A stretch of 64,000 bases of DNA. It comes from DASTFY01 sp963769115 (GTDB lineage: Bacteria; Actinomycetota; Acidimicrobiia; Acidimicrobiales; Ilumatobacteraceae). The position numbers and the translations under genes were made by a program. The stretch spans positions 124,001 through 188,000 of the forward strand of contig CAVYKN010000020.1 of assembly GCA_963769115.1 (NCBI GenBank), in the 5' to 3' direction. The notes beneath the pieces are model-generated. The model saw nothing but the letters and a program-made list of their open reading frames with translations, searched no databases and was not told the DNA's origin. Positions 7,624 to 16,640 of the stretch are shown here, piece by piece. Each line of letters starts with the position of its first letter. Position 1 is the first letter of the stretch.

Positions 7624-8641
7624 ATGAGCGCCTCCGAGACGGCCACACGCAGGTCCGCAGCGGCGATCCGCATGGGCCTGCAGATCCCCAGCTTCACCTA
7701 TCCCGGTGTCCCTGACGCCGAGCTCTTCGAGCGTGTGGCCGACATCGCCACGACCGCGGAGCGCGCGGGCTTCGACTCCGTCTACGTGATGGATCACTTC
7801 TACCAACTCCCCCTGCTCGGCCCGCCGAACGATCCGATGATGGAGGCCTACACGCTGCTGTCGGCGCTGGCCGCCCGGACCCGGACCGTCAAGCTCGGGG
7901 CGATGGTCGGTGGCGTGACCTACCGGAACCCGGCCCTGCTGGCCAAGGAGGTCACGACGCTCGACGTCATCTCCAGCGGACGGGCCATCTGGGCCATCGG
8001 CGCCGGCGTGGTACGAGGTGGAGCACGACGGCTACGGCTACGACTTCGGCAGCTTCACCGAGCGCTTCGAGAAGCTGGAAGAGGCGCTGCAGATCGTGAA
8101 GAGCATGTTCGTCAACGACACCACCACGTTCGACGGCAAATGGTTCAAGGTGAAGGACGCGCTGAACGTGCCCCGGCCCGTCACGCCCGGCGGGCCGCCC
8201 GTCCTCATCGGCGGGAGCGGCGAGAAGAAGACGCTGCGGATGGTCGCCCAGTACGCGGATGCCTGCAACGTGTTCGGCCAGCCGGAGGATGTCGGCCGCC
8301 TCATGGGCGTGCTCGACGAGCACTGCGCCACGCTCGGTCGCGACCCCGCCGAGGTGTGGCGGACCCGGCTCGGCACGCTGGTCGTCGGCCGGACGGTGGA
8401 GGACGCCGAAGGAAAGGTGGCCCGACGGTTCGGTGCGTCCAAGCTGACCGACCTGCCCGAGGACATGCAGGCCAACCTGCGGCGGATGCTCCTGATCGGC
8501 GACGAGGCCGCGATCCTCGAGGCGGTGCAGGCCTACCTCGATGCCGGTCTGGACGGGCTGATCTTCAACATGCCCGACGCCCACGACCTCGAGCCGGTGG
8601 AGATGGCCGGCGCCATGCTGTCGAAGGTGCTGCTCAGGTGA
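7624..8641 (+). CDS. LLM-class F420-dependent oxidoreductase, frameshifted
   Basis: A luciferase-like TIM-barrel enzyme of the Rv1855c-like F420-dependent group, about 338 aa once restored. Frame 1 encodes MGLQIPSFTYPG, VYVMDHFYQLP and TVKLGAMVGGVTYRNPALLA up to GRAIWAIGAG near 8005. Frame 2 then continues EVEHDGYGYDFGSFTERFEK to the stop at 8641. A single extra base at about 8007-8010 explains the break: the family has GAGWYEVEH there. Frame 1 past that point is nonsense. Cofactor assignment follows family precedent. It lies 19 bp ahead of cobC. Confidence 0.85.
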
Positions 8642-8660
8642 AGCCCACGGTCATCGGGCG

Positions 8661-9610
8661 GTGACCCGACCGCTCGATGACGGTGCGACCCTCGAGCCCG
8701 GGCCCCACGGCGGCGACGGCGCCGCGGTGGCCCGGCTCCTGGGGCTGGACCCGGACGATCTGCTGGACCTCTCCGCCAGCCTCAACCCGCTGGCCCCGGA
8801 CGTCGGCGGCCGTCGTGCGATCGCTGGACGACCGTTGCATTCGCAACTACCCCTCCGACGATCGACGCCACAGCCCTGCTGGCGGAGGCGATCGGCGTGC
8901 CCGCGGACCAGCTCCTGCTCACCAACGGCGGCGCCGAAGCCATCGCGCTCGTGGCCGCCGAGCACCCCGCCGGCGTGGTGCCGGAGCCGGCCTTCTCGCT
9001 CTACCGCCGCCACCTCGCGTCCGCCGATCCGATCAACGGCGAGGAAGCGCTGGTGTGGAAGGCAAATCCGTCGTCCCCGCTCGGGGAGCTGGCGCATCCC
9101 GACGAACGGGCCGGGGTGTGGGACGAGGCCTTCTGGCCGCTGGCCACCGGGACGTGGACGAGAGGTGACGGGAGCGCCTACCGGCTCGGCTCGCTGACCA
9201 AGCTCTGGAGCTGCCCCGGCCTGCGGCTCGGCTACGTGATCGCGCCGGGGCCGGCGGAGCGCGAGGCGCTGGCCCACCGGCAGCCCCGCTGGGCCGTCAA
9301 CGGGCTGGCCCTGGCCGCGGTCCCGCCGCTGCTGGCGGCGACGGATCTGCCGGGCTGGCAGGCCGGTATCGCCGCCCTCCGGGCGGACCTGGCGGGCATC
9401 TGGAGGACCGCTGGGTTCACGGTGCGGGAGGCGGCCGCGAACTGGGTCCTCGTCGAGGGAGCCGCCGGTTGGCGCACCCCGCTGGCGCAACAAGGTGTCC
9501 TGGTGCGGGACTGCGCCAGCTTCGGTCTCCCCGGCACGATCCGGGTCGCCGTGCCCGATGCCGACGGGCTGGCCACGGTCTCCCGGGCGGTGAGCGCGGT
9601 GGGCGGTTGA
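8661..9610 (+). CDS. cobC: CobC-type PLP aminotransferase (threonine-phosphate decarboxylase-like), frameshifted
   Basis: PLP enzyme of the Rv2231c/CobC group, which makes (R)-1-amino-2-propanol phosphate for the cobalamin nucleotide loop. Frame 3 gives the N-terminus HGGDGAAVARLLGLDPDDLL and SASLNPLAPD. The reading moves to frame 1 at about 8810 (SLDDRCIRNYP) and to frame 2 at about 8855, where LLTNGGAEAIALVA, the PLP-lysine motif SLTKLWSCPGLRLGY and the C-terminal small domain follow to 9610. Two single-base indels are needed. The gene begins with GTG and heads a group that continues with cobU, cobS and cobD. A functional assignment as an aminotransferase of another pathway is less likely given those neighbours. 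Confidence 0.8.
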
Positions 9611-9618
9611 CGCTCCCT

Positions 9619-9634
9619 CCGCCCCGAGGGGCGG
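9619..9634 (+). terminator. GC hairpin after cobC
   Basis: CCGCCC / GGGCGG with a CGAG loop, directly after the cobC stop and before the TPM-domain gene. There is no T-run, as is common for actinobacterial terminators. It may end the cobC transcript. A TATGCT -10-like element follows at 9649-9654, with no convincing -35. Confidence 0.4.
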
Positions 9635-9687
9635 TGGTGGCCTGCGGTTATGCTCGCTGCGCTCTCGAAGGGAGAAGGCCAGACCAG

Positions 9688-10966
9688 ATGACCCGGCTCG
9701 TCCGCGCCGCCTCAGCGGCCGCCTTGCTGGCCTTGATCCTGCTCGTCCCGACCGGCGCTGGTGCCCAGAGCGTCGACGCCGCCGCGGGCGACCTGCAGGA
9801 CAACGACGTCACCTTCGAGGACGGCGCCCTCACGGACGACGATCTCGAGGATCTCGACCGCGTCGTGGCGCAGCTCCAGTCGGACGGCGGGTACTTCAAG
9901 GTCGTCGTGCTGGCCTCGCCGACCGACGAGTTCTCCAGCACCCGCGCCTACGCCGAGGAGGTCCGCGACGCGCTCGGCGGCAACGGGCGAGTCATGGTCC
10001 TCGATCCCCAGGACGTGGGCATCGCCTCCAACGTCGGCGGCGAGACGGCCAGCATCAACGACGCCGAGGTGGCGGCGATCGAGGCCGCGAACCGGTCGAA
10101 CTCCTTCGCCACCGGGGTGCTGGCGGCCGCCGACGAGCTCGGCGTGGAGGGATCCGGCGGCTCGGACGGTGGCGGCTCGGGGAGCGGCGGGGACGACGGG
10201 CCGACCGGTGCCGCCGGGAGCTCCAGCGGGAGCATCCTGCCCCTCATCCTGCTGCTGGTCTTCGTGGGCCTGGTCGGGTTCGGCTTCTACATCTGGTGGT
10301 CGTCCCGCAAGAAGAAGGCGTCCCAGCCGCTCTCCCCGGTGTCGCAGGCCGAGGGCGAGCAGAAGGTGCGCAGCGAGGTCGAGCTGACGTCCAACCTGGT
10401 GCTCGAGCTGGCCGACAAGGTCGAGATGCCGGACGCGTCGAAGGAAGGCGTCGACCGCTTTCCGCGATGGTGCCTCGGGCTTCGCCGACCTCCAGGACGA
10501 TCTGGAAGAGGCGGACACCCGCGAGGAGCTCGAAGCGGTCTACCCCCGCCTGGTGCAGGCCCGCTGGAAGCTGCAGTGCTCGGCCGCGCTGCTCGACGGC
10601 CAGCCGGCGCCCCCGGAACCGGCTCCGGGACCGCTCTTCCCGCTTCCTCCGCCCCCACCGCCCGGGGCCGCTGTTCCCGCGCCGGTACCGGAGCCCCACT
10701 ACCAGCAGCACCGCGAGAAGAGCCCGTGGCTCACCAACGCCGCCATCGCGGCCATCACGGTGCTGGCCTCCCGCGGGCTCGGCAGTGCCATGGGCCGCGG
10801 CAACCGGCGGCAGCCGAGCGACGATGACTGGTTCAGCGACCACTACGGCGGCGGAGGCGGTGGCTTCGGTGGCGGCAGCCGAGCGAGGAGCGGGGGGCGC
10901 ACCGGAGGTTCGCGTCCCCGCATCAGCATGGGCTCCCGCAGAGGTCGGGGCATGGGAAGCCGGTGA
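9688..10966 (+). CDS. TPM-domain membrane protein (YgcG/Psb32-like), frameshifted
   Basis: Secreted/membrane-anchored protein. It has a signal peptide (AALLALILLVPTGAGAQS), a TPM domain (about residues 45-150), a Gly/Ser-rich linker, a strong transmembrane helix (ILPLILLLVFVGLVGFGFYI) with a KKK stop-transfer, and a cytoplasmic part. Frame 1 breaks at about 10461 (an extra T in CGCTTTCCGC); frame 2 continues FADLQDDLEEADTREELEAV, a Pro-rich stretch and a Gly/Arg-rich C-terminus to 10966. A purine-rich GAAGGGAGAAGG precedes ATG 9688. It sits directly ahead of pspA, a pairing seen in actinobacteria that suggests a role in envelope maintenance. It splits the cobalamin genes. Confidence 0.8.
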
Positions 10967-11023
10967 CGGCGGCCCGAACAGCACCCGCGACGCGACGACG
11001 GCAACAGAGAAAGGACAACCAAC

Positions 11024-11800
11024 GTGTTCAAGAAGTGGTGGAACTACATCAAGGCCTGGTTCACCAAGAAGAGCAACGAGGTCATGGACCCTGAGATCGA
11101 GATCGAGCAGGCGATCCAGGACGCCCAGAAGAAGGACCAGCAGCTCCGCAACCAGGCCGCCCAGGTCATCGCCCACCGCACCCAGGTGGCCGGCGAGCTG
11201 GAGGACGCCGCTGGCGACGTGGCTGAGGCCAAGGAGCTGGCCAAGCAGGCCCTGCTGAAGGCCGACGCCTCGACCAAGGCCGGTAACGCGGCCGACGCGC
11301 AGAAGTGGAACGCGGCGGCCAGCACCGTGGCCATGAGGTTGCAAGCGGCACAGAACACCGAGGAAATGTTGCGCAAGCAACTGTCGCTGGCCGACGAGCA
11401 GTCCACGAAGGCGAAGGAGGCTGTGCAGGCCAACGCCGCGAGCGTGCAGCAGCTGGCGGCCAAGCGCATGGAGCTCCTGGGTCAGCTCGAGGCGGCCAAG
11501 ATGCAGGAGAAGGTCAACGACGCCATGTCGTCGATGACGGCCACGGTCGGCCAGGACAGCCCCAGCCTCGAGGAGGTCGAGAACAAGATCCAGGCCCGGA
11601 TGGCGCAGGCCAGTGCCAAGGCCGAGCTCGAAGCCTCGACCGGCGAGGGCGCGCTGGCCGAGCTCAAGAAGTCGACGATGGAGCTCGAGGCGTCGGCCAC
11701 GCTGGACTCCCTGCGGGCCGAGCTCGGCCTCGGTGCGCCGGCCGAGCTCCCGGCGACCGCGCCGGCGCCCAGCCCGGAGCAGGCCCCGCCGAGCGCCTGA
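11024..11800 (+). CDS. pspA: PspA/IM30-family membrane-stress protein
   Basis: A 258-aa PspA/IM30 homologue, a peripheral membrane protein forming ESCRT-III-like assemblies that support a damaged cytoplasmic membrane. The N-terminal amphipathic helix MFKKWWNYIKAWF is followed by nearly continuous coiled coil (about residues 20-230) rich in Ala, Gln, Glu and Lys, with the typical IEQAIQDAQKKDQQLRNQAA. The C-terminus is a Pro/Ala tail. It lies 57 bp after the TPM-domain gene and 2 bp before cobU, and may be regulated through the PspC-type kinase at the window start; that link is inferred. Confidence 0.9.
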   Translation: MFKKWWNYIKAWFTKKSNEVMDPEIEIEQAIQDAQKKDQQLRNQAAQVIAHRTQVAGELEDAAGDVAEAKELAKQALLKADASTKAGNAADAQKWNAAASTVAMRLQAAQNTEEMLRKQLSLADEQSTKAKEAVQANAASVQQLAAKRMELLGQLEAAKMQEKVNDAMSSMTATVGQDSPSLEEVENKIQARMAQASAKAELEASTGEGALAELKKSTMELEASATLDSLRAELGLGAPAELPATAPAPSPEQAPPSA

Positions 11801-11802
11801 CG

Positions 11803-12309
11803 GTGCTCGTCCTCGTCCTGGGTGGCACGCGCAGCGGCAAGTCCGCCGTTGCCGAGGCGCTGGCCACCCGGCTCGGCCCGCCCGTGACCTACGTGGCCAC
11901 GGCGTCGGCCGATCCCGACGACGAGGACCTGGCGGCGCGCATCGAAACCCACCGGGCCCGGCGACCGGCCGACTGGGTGACCGTGGAAGCGGGCGGCGAC
12001 CTCGTCGGCGCCCTGCACAGCTACCCCGACGGCACGCTGCTGGTGGACGCGCTCGGGACGTGGGTGGCCGCGCATCCGGAGCTCACCGTCGACGTGGCTT
12101 CCCTGGTGGCGGCGCTCCAGGGCCGGGCGGGGCCGACGGTCGTCGTGTCCGAAGAGGTGGGTCTGTCGGTGCACGCGCCGACGGAGCTCGGGCGGCGCTT
12201 CGCAGACGTCATGGGCACCCTGAACCAGGCCGTCGCCGCGGTCGCCACCGACGTGCAACTGGTGGTGGCCGGACGGGTGCTGTCGTTGCCGCCGCCCGAA
12301 CCGTCGTGA
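11803..12309 (+). CDS. cobU: Adenosylcobinamide kinase/guanylyltransferase
   Basis: A 168-aa bifunctional CobU that phosphorylates adenosylcobinamide and adds GMP, giving AdoCbi-GDP. It starts with strand-loop LVLGGTRSGKS (Walker A, residues 6-16), includes VTYVATA and HRARRPADW, and ends with the CobU signature VSEEVGLSVHAPTELGRRF and LNQAVAA. GTG 11803 is chosen because it places the P-loop right at the N-terminus as in the family. It follows pspA by 2 bp and precedes cobS by 12 bp, so the set is probably one transcript. Confidence 0.92.
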   Translation: MLVLVLGGTRSGKSAVAEALATRLGPPVTYVATASADPDDEDLAARIETHRARRPADWVTVEAGGDLVGALHSYPDGTLLVDALGTWVAAHPELTVDVASLVAALQGRAGPTVVVSEEVGLSVHAPTELGRRFADVMGTLNQAVAAVATDVQLVVAGRVLSLPPPEPS

Positions 12310-12321
12310 AGGCATGAGCCC

Positions 12322-13044
12322 GTGACGGCGTTCCTCGCCGCGGTCGACTTCCTGACCGTCGCCGGTCGGGGCCGGGTCCCGGACCGGCGCAGCCTGTCGT
12401 GGTTCGGGGCAGTCGGGCTGCTGATCGGTGCAGCCTGCGGCCTCGTCCGCTGGGGCACGGGTGGTTGGTGGGCGCCCGTGCTGGCCGCGGTGCTCACGGT
12501 GGCGGTCGACCTCGTGCTGACCGGCGCGCTGCACCTCGACGGCCTGGCCGACACTGCCGACGGGCTCCTCCCCCACCTTGACCGGTCCCGCCGCCTGGCC
12601 GTGATGGCCGCGCCGGACGTGGGCGCGTTCGCCGTGGCCGCGGTGGTGGTGACGCTGCTCCTGCGCACGACGGCCCTGGCCACCGCGGACGTCGACGGCT
12701 GGCGTTGGGTGGTGCTCCTGGCCGGCGTCTGGTGCCTGGCCCGGGCGGGCATGGCGGCCATCGTCACGACCGTGCCCTACGCCCGCCAAGAGGGAGGATT
12801 GGCCACGGCCTTCGCCGGTGGCTCGCCACTGGTGGCGGTGCCGTCGGCGCTCATCGGGGTGGTGGCCGTGGTCGTCGGCGGCGGCTGGGGAGGCCTGGCC
12901 GGCGCGGGCGCCGGGGTGGTCGCCGGCGCGGCCGTGGTCGCGTTGGCCTGGCGGCGCCTGGGTGGGTTCACCGGCGACGTGGTCGGCGCCGCAGGCATGA
13001 TCCTGGAGACCGTGGCCCTGGTCGTCGTGGCGGCCCGCTGGTGA
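12322..13044 (+). CDS. cobS: Adenosylcobinamide-GDP ribazoletransferase
   Basis: A 240-aa integral membrane enzyme joining AdoCbi-GDP to alpha-ribazole(-phosphate), the last step of cobalamin assembly. It has the family signature GALHLDGLADTADGLLPH (about residues 73-90) and six or more hydrophobic segments rich in Ala, Val and Gly. LGGFTGDVVGAAGMILE near the C-terminus is also characteristic. Its stop overlaps the GTG of cobD (GTGA), so translation is coupled. Confidence 0.93.
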   Translation: MTAFLAAVDFLTVAGRGRVPDRRSLSWFGAVGLLIGAACGLVRWGTGGWWAPVLAAVLTVAVDLVLTGALHLDGLADTADGLLPHLDRSRRLAVMAAPDVGAFAVAAVVVTLLLRTTALATADVDGWRWVVLLAGVWCLARAGMAAIVTTVPYARQEGGLATAFAGGSPLVAVPSALIGVVAVVVGGGWGGLAGAGAGVVAGAAVVALAWRRLGGFTGDVVGAAGMILETVALVVVAARW

Positions 13045-13998
13045 AGCGCGGCCGGAGGCTCTCGCCGGCGGCCCGCTGGGGCTCGACCGCGGCCGGGCTG
13101 GCCCTGGCGCAGGTGCTGCCCGAGCCTCCCGACCGCTACCACCCGGTGGCGTGGTTCGGGCGGGCCATGAACCGCGCCGAGGCCCGTCGCTACGACGACG
13201 ACCGCCGCCGCGGCATCGAGCACGTCGCCATCGGCGCGGGCCTGGCCGGGATCACCGGGATGGTGCTGCGCCGTGCCGCCGGCCCGGCGGTGGCCGGCGT
13301 CGCGGCGACCGCCCTCACCGTCGGGGGCCGGATGCTGACCGACGAGGCCCTCGCCATCGAGGGCCACCTCGACGGCGGCGACCTGGCCGCGGCCCGGTCG
13401 GCGCTGCCTGCGCTCGTCGGCCGCGACCCCGCTGAGCTGGGGGAGGACGAGATCGCCAGGGCCGTTGTCGAGTCCGTGGCCGAGAACACCGTCGATGCCG
13501 TCGTGGCGCCGATCCTGTGGGCCGCGGTCGGTGGCGGCGTCGGCGCGCTGGTCTACCGCGCCGTCAACACGATGGACTCCATGGTCGGACACCACGACGA
13601 GCGGTTCGAGCGCTTCGGCTGGGCCGCGGCGCGCCTCGACGACGTCGCCAACTGGGTACCGGCCCGACTCGCGGCGGCCGCCGTCGCCGTGCTGCGGCCG
13701 GCCCGTGCGCGTGAGATCTGGCGCGCGGTGCGGGAGGACGCCCCCGGGCACCCGTCCCCCAACGCCGGCGTGATCGAAGCCGCCTTCGCGGCGGCGCTCG
13801 GGATCCGGCTCGGTGGGACCAACCGCTATGGACGTCGGGTCGAGCAGCGGGCGACGCTGGGCCGGGGCCGCGCGGCCACGCCGGCGGACATCGGAGCGGC
13901 CGTGCGGCTGTCGCGCCAGCTCAACGGCGTCGCTCATCGTGGCCTTGGCGGCCGCCGCCGCCGCCCCGACCGCGACCCGCCTGCTCAGGGGGCGTTGA
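13041..13998 (+). CDS. cobD: Adenosylcobinamide-phosphate synthase, frameshifted near 3' end
   Basis: CobD/CbiB, a membrane amide synthase that attaches aminopropanol (phosphate) to adenosylcobyric acid. The family hallmarks are VESVAENTVDAVVAPILWAA, YRAVNTMDSMVGH, APGHPSPNAGVIEAAFAAAL and LGGTNRYGRR. Frame 3 loses the family at about 13925 (SRQLNG); frame 1 then gives ASLIVALAAAAAAPTATRLL, a hydrophobic C-terminal helix, with a stop at 13998. One single-base indel explains this. It lies with cobU and cobS; the cobT gene found with these in Mycobacterium is absent here. Confidence 0.88.
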
Positions 13999-14021
13999 GG
14001 GTCCAGGGATAGCCTCCAACC

Positions 14022-15242
14022 GTGGCCGGCGACCTCGTCTATGCGTTCAGGGTGATGCGCCTGTCCCTTCTCGCCCCTGACGGCGTGGCGATCGGGAAGC
14101 TGGACGATGTCGTGCTCCTCCCCACCCGGGGCCGGGAGGCGCCCGAGGTCATCGGGTTCGTGGCGACCGTCCAGCGGCGCCGGCTGTTCGTCAACATCAA
14201 CCGCGTGGCCGAGCTGGACAGCGACGGGGTCCGCCTGCGGTCGTGGGACCTCGACGTCAACCCGTTCAAGCCCAAGTCGGGCGAGATCCTGGTCGGCCGT
14301 CACCTCATCGACCGCAAGATCGGCGACGAGACGGTCAGCGACGTGGCCCTTCGCCCGGCCGAGGGACGGAGCACGAAGTGGACGGTGGAGAAGGTGCGCC
14401 TGGCCCGCCGCCGACCCCTGGTGCGCCGGGCCTCCTACCGCATCGTCGACTGGGACGAGGTGCCTGGCCTGTTCATGGGCGACGAGCTGGCCGCTGAGGC
14501 CGCCCGCCTGCGCGATCTCCACCCGAGCGACGTCGCCGCCGCCGTCCGCGCCCTGCCGCTGGCCCAGCGCCGGCAGCTTGCTGAGTCGATGGAGGACGAC
14601 CGCCTCGCCGATCTGCTCGAAGAGCTGCCCGAGTCCGAGCAGCTCGGCATGATCGAGGGTCTCGACCTCGAGCGCCTGCTGTCCGTGCTGGAGGAGATGG
14701 AGGTCGACGACCTGGCCGACCTGCTGGCCGAGATGCCCGGGGAGCAGCGCACGCAGCTCCTGTCGGCCATGGACGTCGAGGACGCCGACGTGCTCCGCCG
14801 CCTGCTCTCCTACGCGGAGGGCACGGCCGGCTCGCTGATGACGCCCGACATCATCATCTTCGGTCCGCACGCCACGGTGGCGTCGGCGCTGGCCGAGGTG
14901 CGGGATCCCGACTGGCTGGTCTCGATCGCTGCGCAGGTCTTCGTGACCAACGCCCCCTTCGTCGCCCCCACCGGCAACTACCTCGGTGTCGTCCACTTCC
15001 AGCGGCTGCTCCGGGAACCACCGTCGATGACGCTCGGCCGCTGCCTGGAGGAGGAGCCGACCGTCCCGCCCGACATGCCCGAGCGGGAGGTGGCCGAGCG
15101 CCTGGCCTCCTACAACCTCCTGGCCGTCGCCGTGTGCGACGAGCAACGGCGTCTGCTCGGGGCCATCACCGTCGACGACGTCCTCGACCGCACCCTGCCC
15201 GCCGACTGGCGGCAGCGCCCCCGCACCGGAGCCACGACATGA
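14022..15242 (+). CDS. PRC-barrel / MgtE-N / CBS protein without channel domain
   Basis: A 406-aa soluble protein. The N-terminal third resembles paired PRC-barrel modules (DGVAIGKLDDVVLLP and later KIGDETVSDVAL). The middle (about residues 165-270) is the MgtE intracellular N domain with repeated helices (LHPSDVAAAVRALPLAQRRQ, LAESMEDDRLADLLEELPES). The C-terminus is a CBS pair starting at GTAGSLMTPDII. In MgtE these domains sense Mg2+ and gate the pore, but the transmembrane part is missing and the protein ends at the CBS pair. It overlaps the DUF1003 gene (ATGA), so the membrane partner may be that protein. Magnesium sensing is inferred. Confidence 0.85.
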   Translation: MAGDLVYAFRVMRLSLLAPDGVAIGKLDDVVLLPTRGREAPEVIGFVATVQRRRLFVNINRVAELDSDGVRLRSWDLDVNPFKPKSGEILVGRHLIDRKIGDETVSDVALRPAEGRSTKWTVEKVRLARRRPLVRRASYRIVDWDEVPGLFMGDELAAEAARLRDLHPSDVAAAVRALPLAQRRQLAESMEDDRLADLLEELPESEQLGMIEGLDLERLLSVLEEMEVDDLADLLAEMPGEQRTQLLSAMDVEDADVLRRLLSYAEGTAGSLMTPDIIIFGPHATVASALAEVRDPDWLVSIAAQVFVTNAPFVAPTGNYLGVVHFQRLLREPPSMTLGRCLEEEPTVPPDMPEREVAERLASYNLLAVAVCDEQRRLLGAITVDDVLDRTLPADWRQRPRTGATT

Positions 15243-15781
15243 GGGGCCGGGGCGAGGACCTGAGCCGTCCCCGCAAGGAACGCCGCGGCCTCGGCATCCA
15301 CTACGACACCGACGCCTTCGGCCAGTTCAGCGAGGCCATCGCACGGTTCCTCGGCACCGCCCGCTACCTGGTGTTCCAGACCGTCGTCATCGCGGTGTGG
15401 ATCATCTTCAACACCATCGTGCCGGAGTCCTGGCGCTTCGACCCCTACGGCCGTGGCCTCGTGCTGCTCACCCTCGTGCTCTCGTTGCAGGCGTCGTACG
15501 CGGCGCCGCTGATCCTGCTGGCCCAGAACCGTCAGGAACGACGGGACCGCGCCCAGTCGTCCACCGACCGTCGGGTGGCCGAGCGCACCCAGTCCGACAC
15601 CGAGTACCTCGCCCGGGAGCTGGCCAGCGTGCGCCTGGCCCTGGGCGACATGGTGACGACCGAGGACCTGGACGACCGGTTGGAGAAGCTGACGGAGGCC
15701 GTCGAGCGGCTCAGCCGGCAGCTCGAGTCGGGGAGCTCGCCACGGCCCGCCGAGCCACGGAGTCGACGAGCTGCCGGGTGA
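15239..15781 (+). CDS. DUF1003 membrane protein
   Basis: A 180-aa DUF1003 protein. There are two transmembrane helices (LVFQTVVIAVWIIFNTIV and LVLLTLVLSLQASYAAPLIL) with the family NRQERRDR motif straight after the second. A C-terminal coiled coil follows (about residues 115-160, LARELASVRLALGDMV). Translation is coupled to the MgtE_N/CBS gene by an ATGA overlap, which supports a shared complex. The 3' end overlaps the convergent hydrolase gene by 71 bp; one of the two ends may be altered by an indel. Confidence 0.87.
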   Translation: MRGRGEDLSRPRKERRGLGIHYDTDAFGQFSEAIARFLGTARYLVFQTVVIAVWIIFNTIVPESWRFDPYGRGLVLLTLVLSLQASYAAPLILLAQNRQERRDRAQSSTDRRVAERTQSDTEYLARELASVRLALGDMVTTEDLDDRLEKLTEAVERLSRQLESGSSPRPAEPRSRRAAG

Positions 15782-16601
15782 CCCGGGCGAAGTCGTCGGG
15801 GTGTGTCCACGGGACCAGGTGATCACCGGCGACCTCGCCGATCTCGGCCCGGATCACCTTGGCCAGAGCGTGCTGCTTGACCGGCCTGACCAACCGGTCC
15901 GCGGTCGTGAGCAGCAGGCCGGTGGGCACGTCGATCGACGTGGCGAAGGAGCGGGCGTCGTAGGTGGCCAGCGCCTGGCCGGCCTGCACCACGGCCCGCA
16001 CCTCGTTGCGGTGGATCTCACCCTGGAGCCACGGGATCCACGGCTCCAGTGAGGGCTGACCACGGGACAAGCGGCGCAACCCCGAGCGCACCGACCGGGG
16101 GTACCACCAGGCCCGGAGCATGACGCCCATGAACCCGAGCGTGCGCCACATGATCCGCTCCCGCCGGGACTCCCGCCACTCCAGCGCCGTCGCCTCCAGC
16201 ACCAGCCCGGCCACCAGGTGGCGGTGGCGGTTCCAGAGGTGCAGCGAGATCGGACCGCCCATGGAGTAGCCGACCAGGATCACCGGCCCCAGCCCGAGCT
16301 GCTCGATCAGCGCGGCCGCGTCATCGGCGGCGTCCTCGAGCCGGAACGGTTCGGTGATGTTGCGGATGCCACGACCGTGCCCGCGGTGGTCGACGGCGAC
16401 GAACGAGTACGACTGCGCCAGCGACTCGTAGGCGGTGAAGAACTGGAGGTCGGCGGACGCCGTCCAGCCGTGGAGGAGCAGGAGCGTCGGCGCCGACCGA
16501 TCCGGATGGCGGTGGTAGCGGTAGAAGATCTCGCCCCGCTGCGGGAGGTGCGTGACGTACCCGGGCGGGACGTGGGGCGGGAGGGTGGGATCGATCTCGA
16601 T
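15711..16601 (-). CDS. Alpha/beta hydrolase, start unclear
   Basis: About 296 aa of continuous alpha/beta hydrolase: oxyanion-hole region LLLLHGWTASAD, VDHRGHGRG, nucleophile elbow VGYSMGGP, a late Asp in TTADRLV and a catalytic His in GDHLVPW. No ATG, GTG or TTG lies between the in-frame stop at 16611-16613 and the first GTG deep inside the fold, so the first codon is lost. Either an indel near 16602 hides a start or an unusual start codon is used. Listed from the first codon of the recognisable N-terminus. Convergent with and overlapping DUF1003. Confidence 0.78.
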   Translation of the reverse strand: MEIDPTLPPHVPPGYVTHLPQRGEIFYRYHRHPDRSAPTLLLLHGWTASADLQFFTAYESLAQSYSFVAVDHRGHGRGIRNITEPFRLEDAADDAAALIEQLGLGPVILVGYSMGGPISLHLWNRHRHLVAGLVLEATALEWRESRRERIMWRTLGFMGVMLRAWWYPRSVRSGLRRLSRGQPSLEPWIPWLQGEIHRNEVRAVVQAGQALATYDARSFATSIDVPTGLLLTTADRLVRPVKQHALAKVIRAEIGEVAGDHLVPWTHPDDFARVTRQLVDSVARRAVASSPTRAAG

Positions 16602-16640
16602 GGACGCAGCCTAGGAGCGATGACCCGGGCCGGGAACGGG

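Noticed and set aside
5030..7627. 865-codon plus-strand open frame
   Set aside because: Antisense to the mycothiol-type isomerase and the amidohydrolase, both strongly conserved; the shadow is Arg/His/Gly-rich.
8642..8660. Cobalamin riboswitch ahead of cobC
   Set aside because: Only 19 bp of gap and no B12-box-like sequence.
12777..15146. 789-codon minus-strand open frame
   Set aside because: Shadow of cobS, cobD and the MgtE_N gene; no domain and biased composition.
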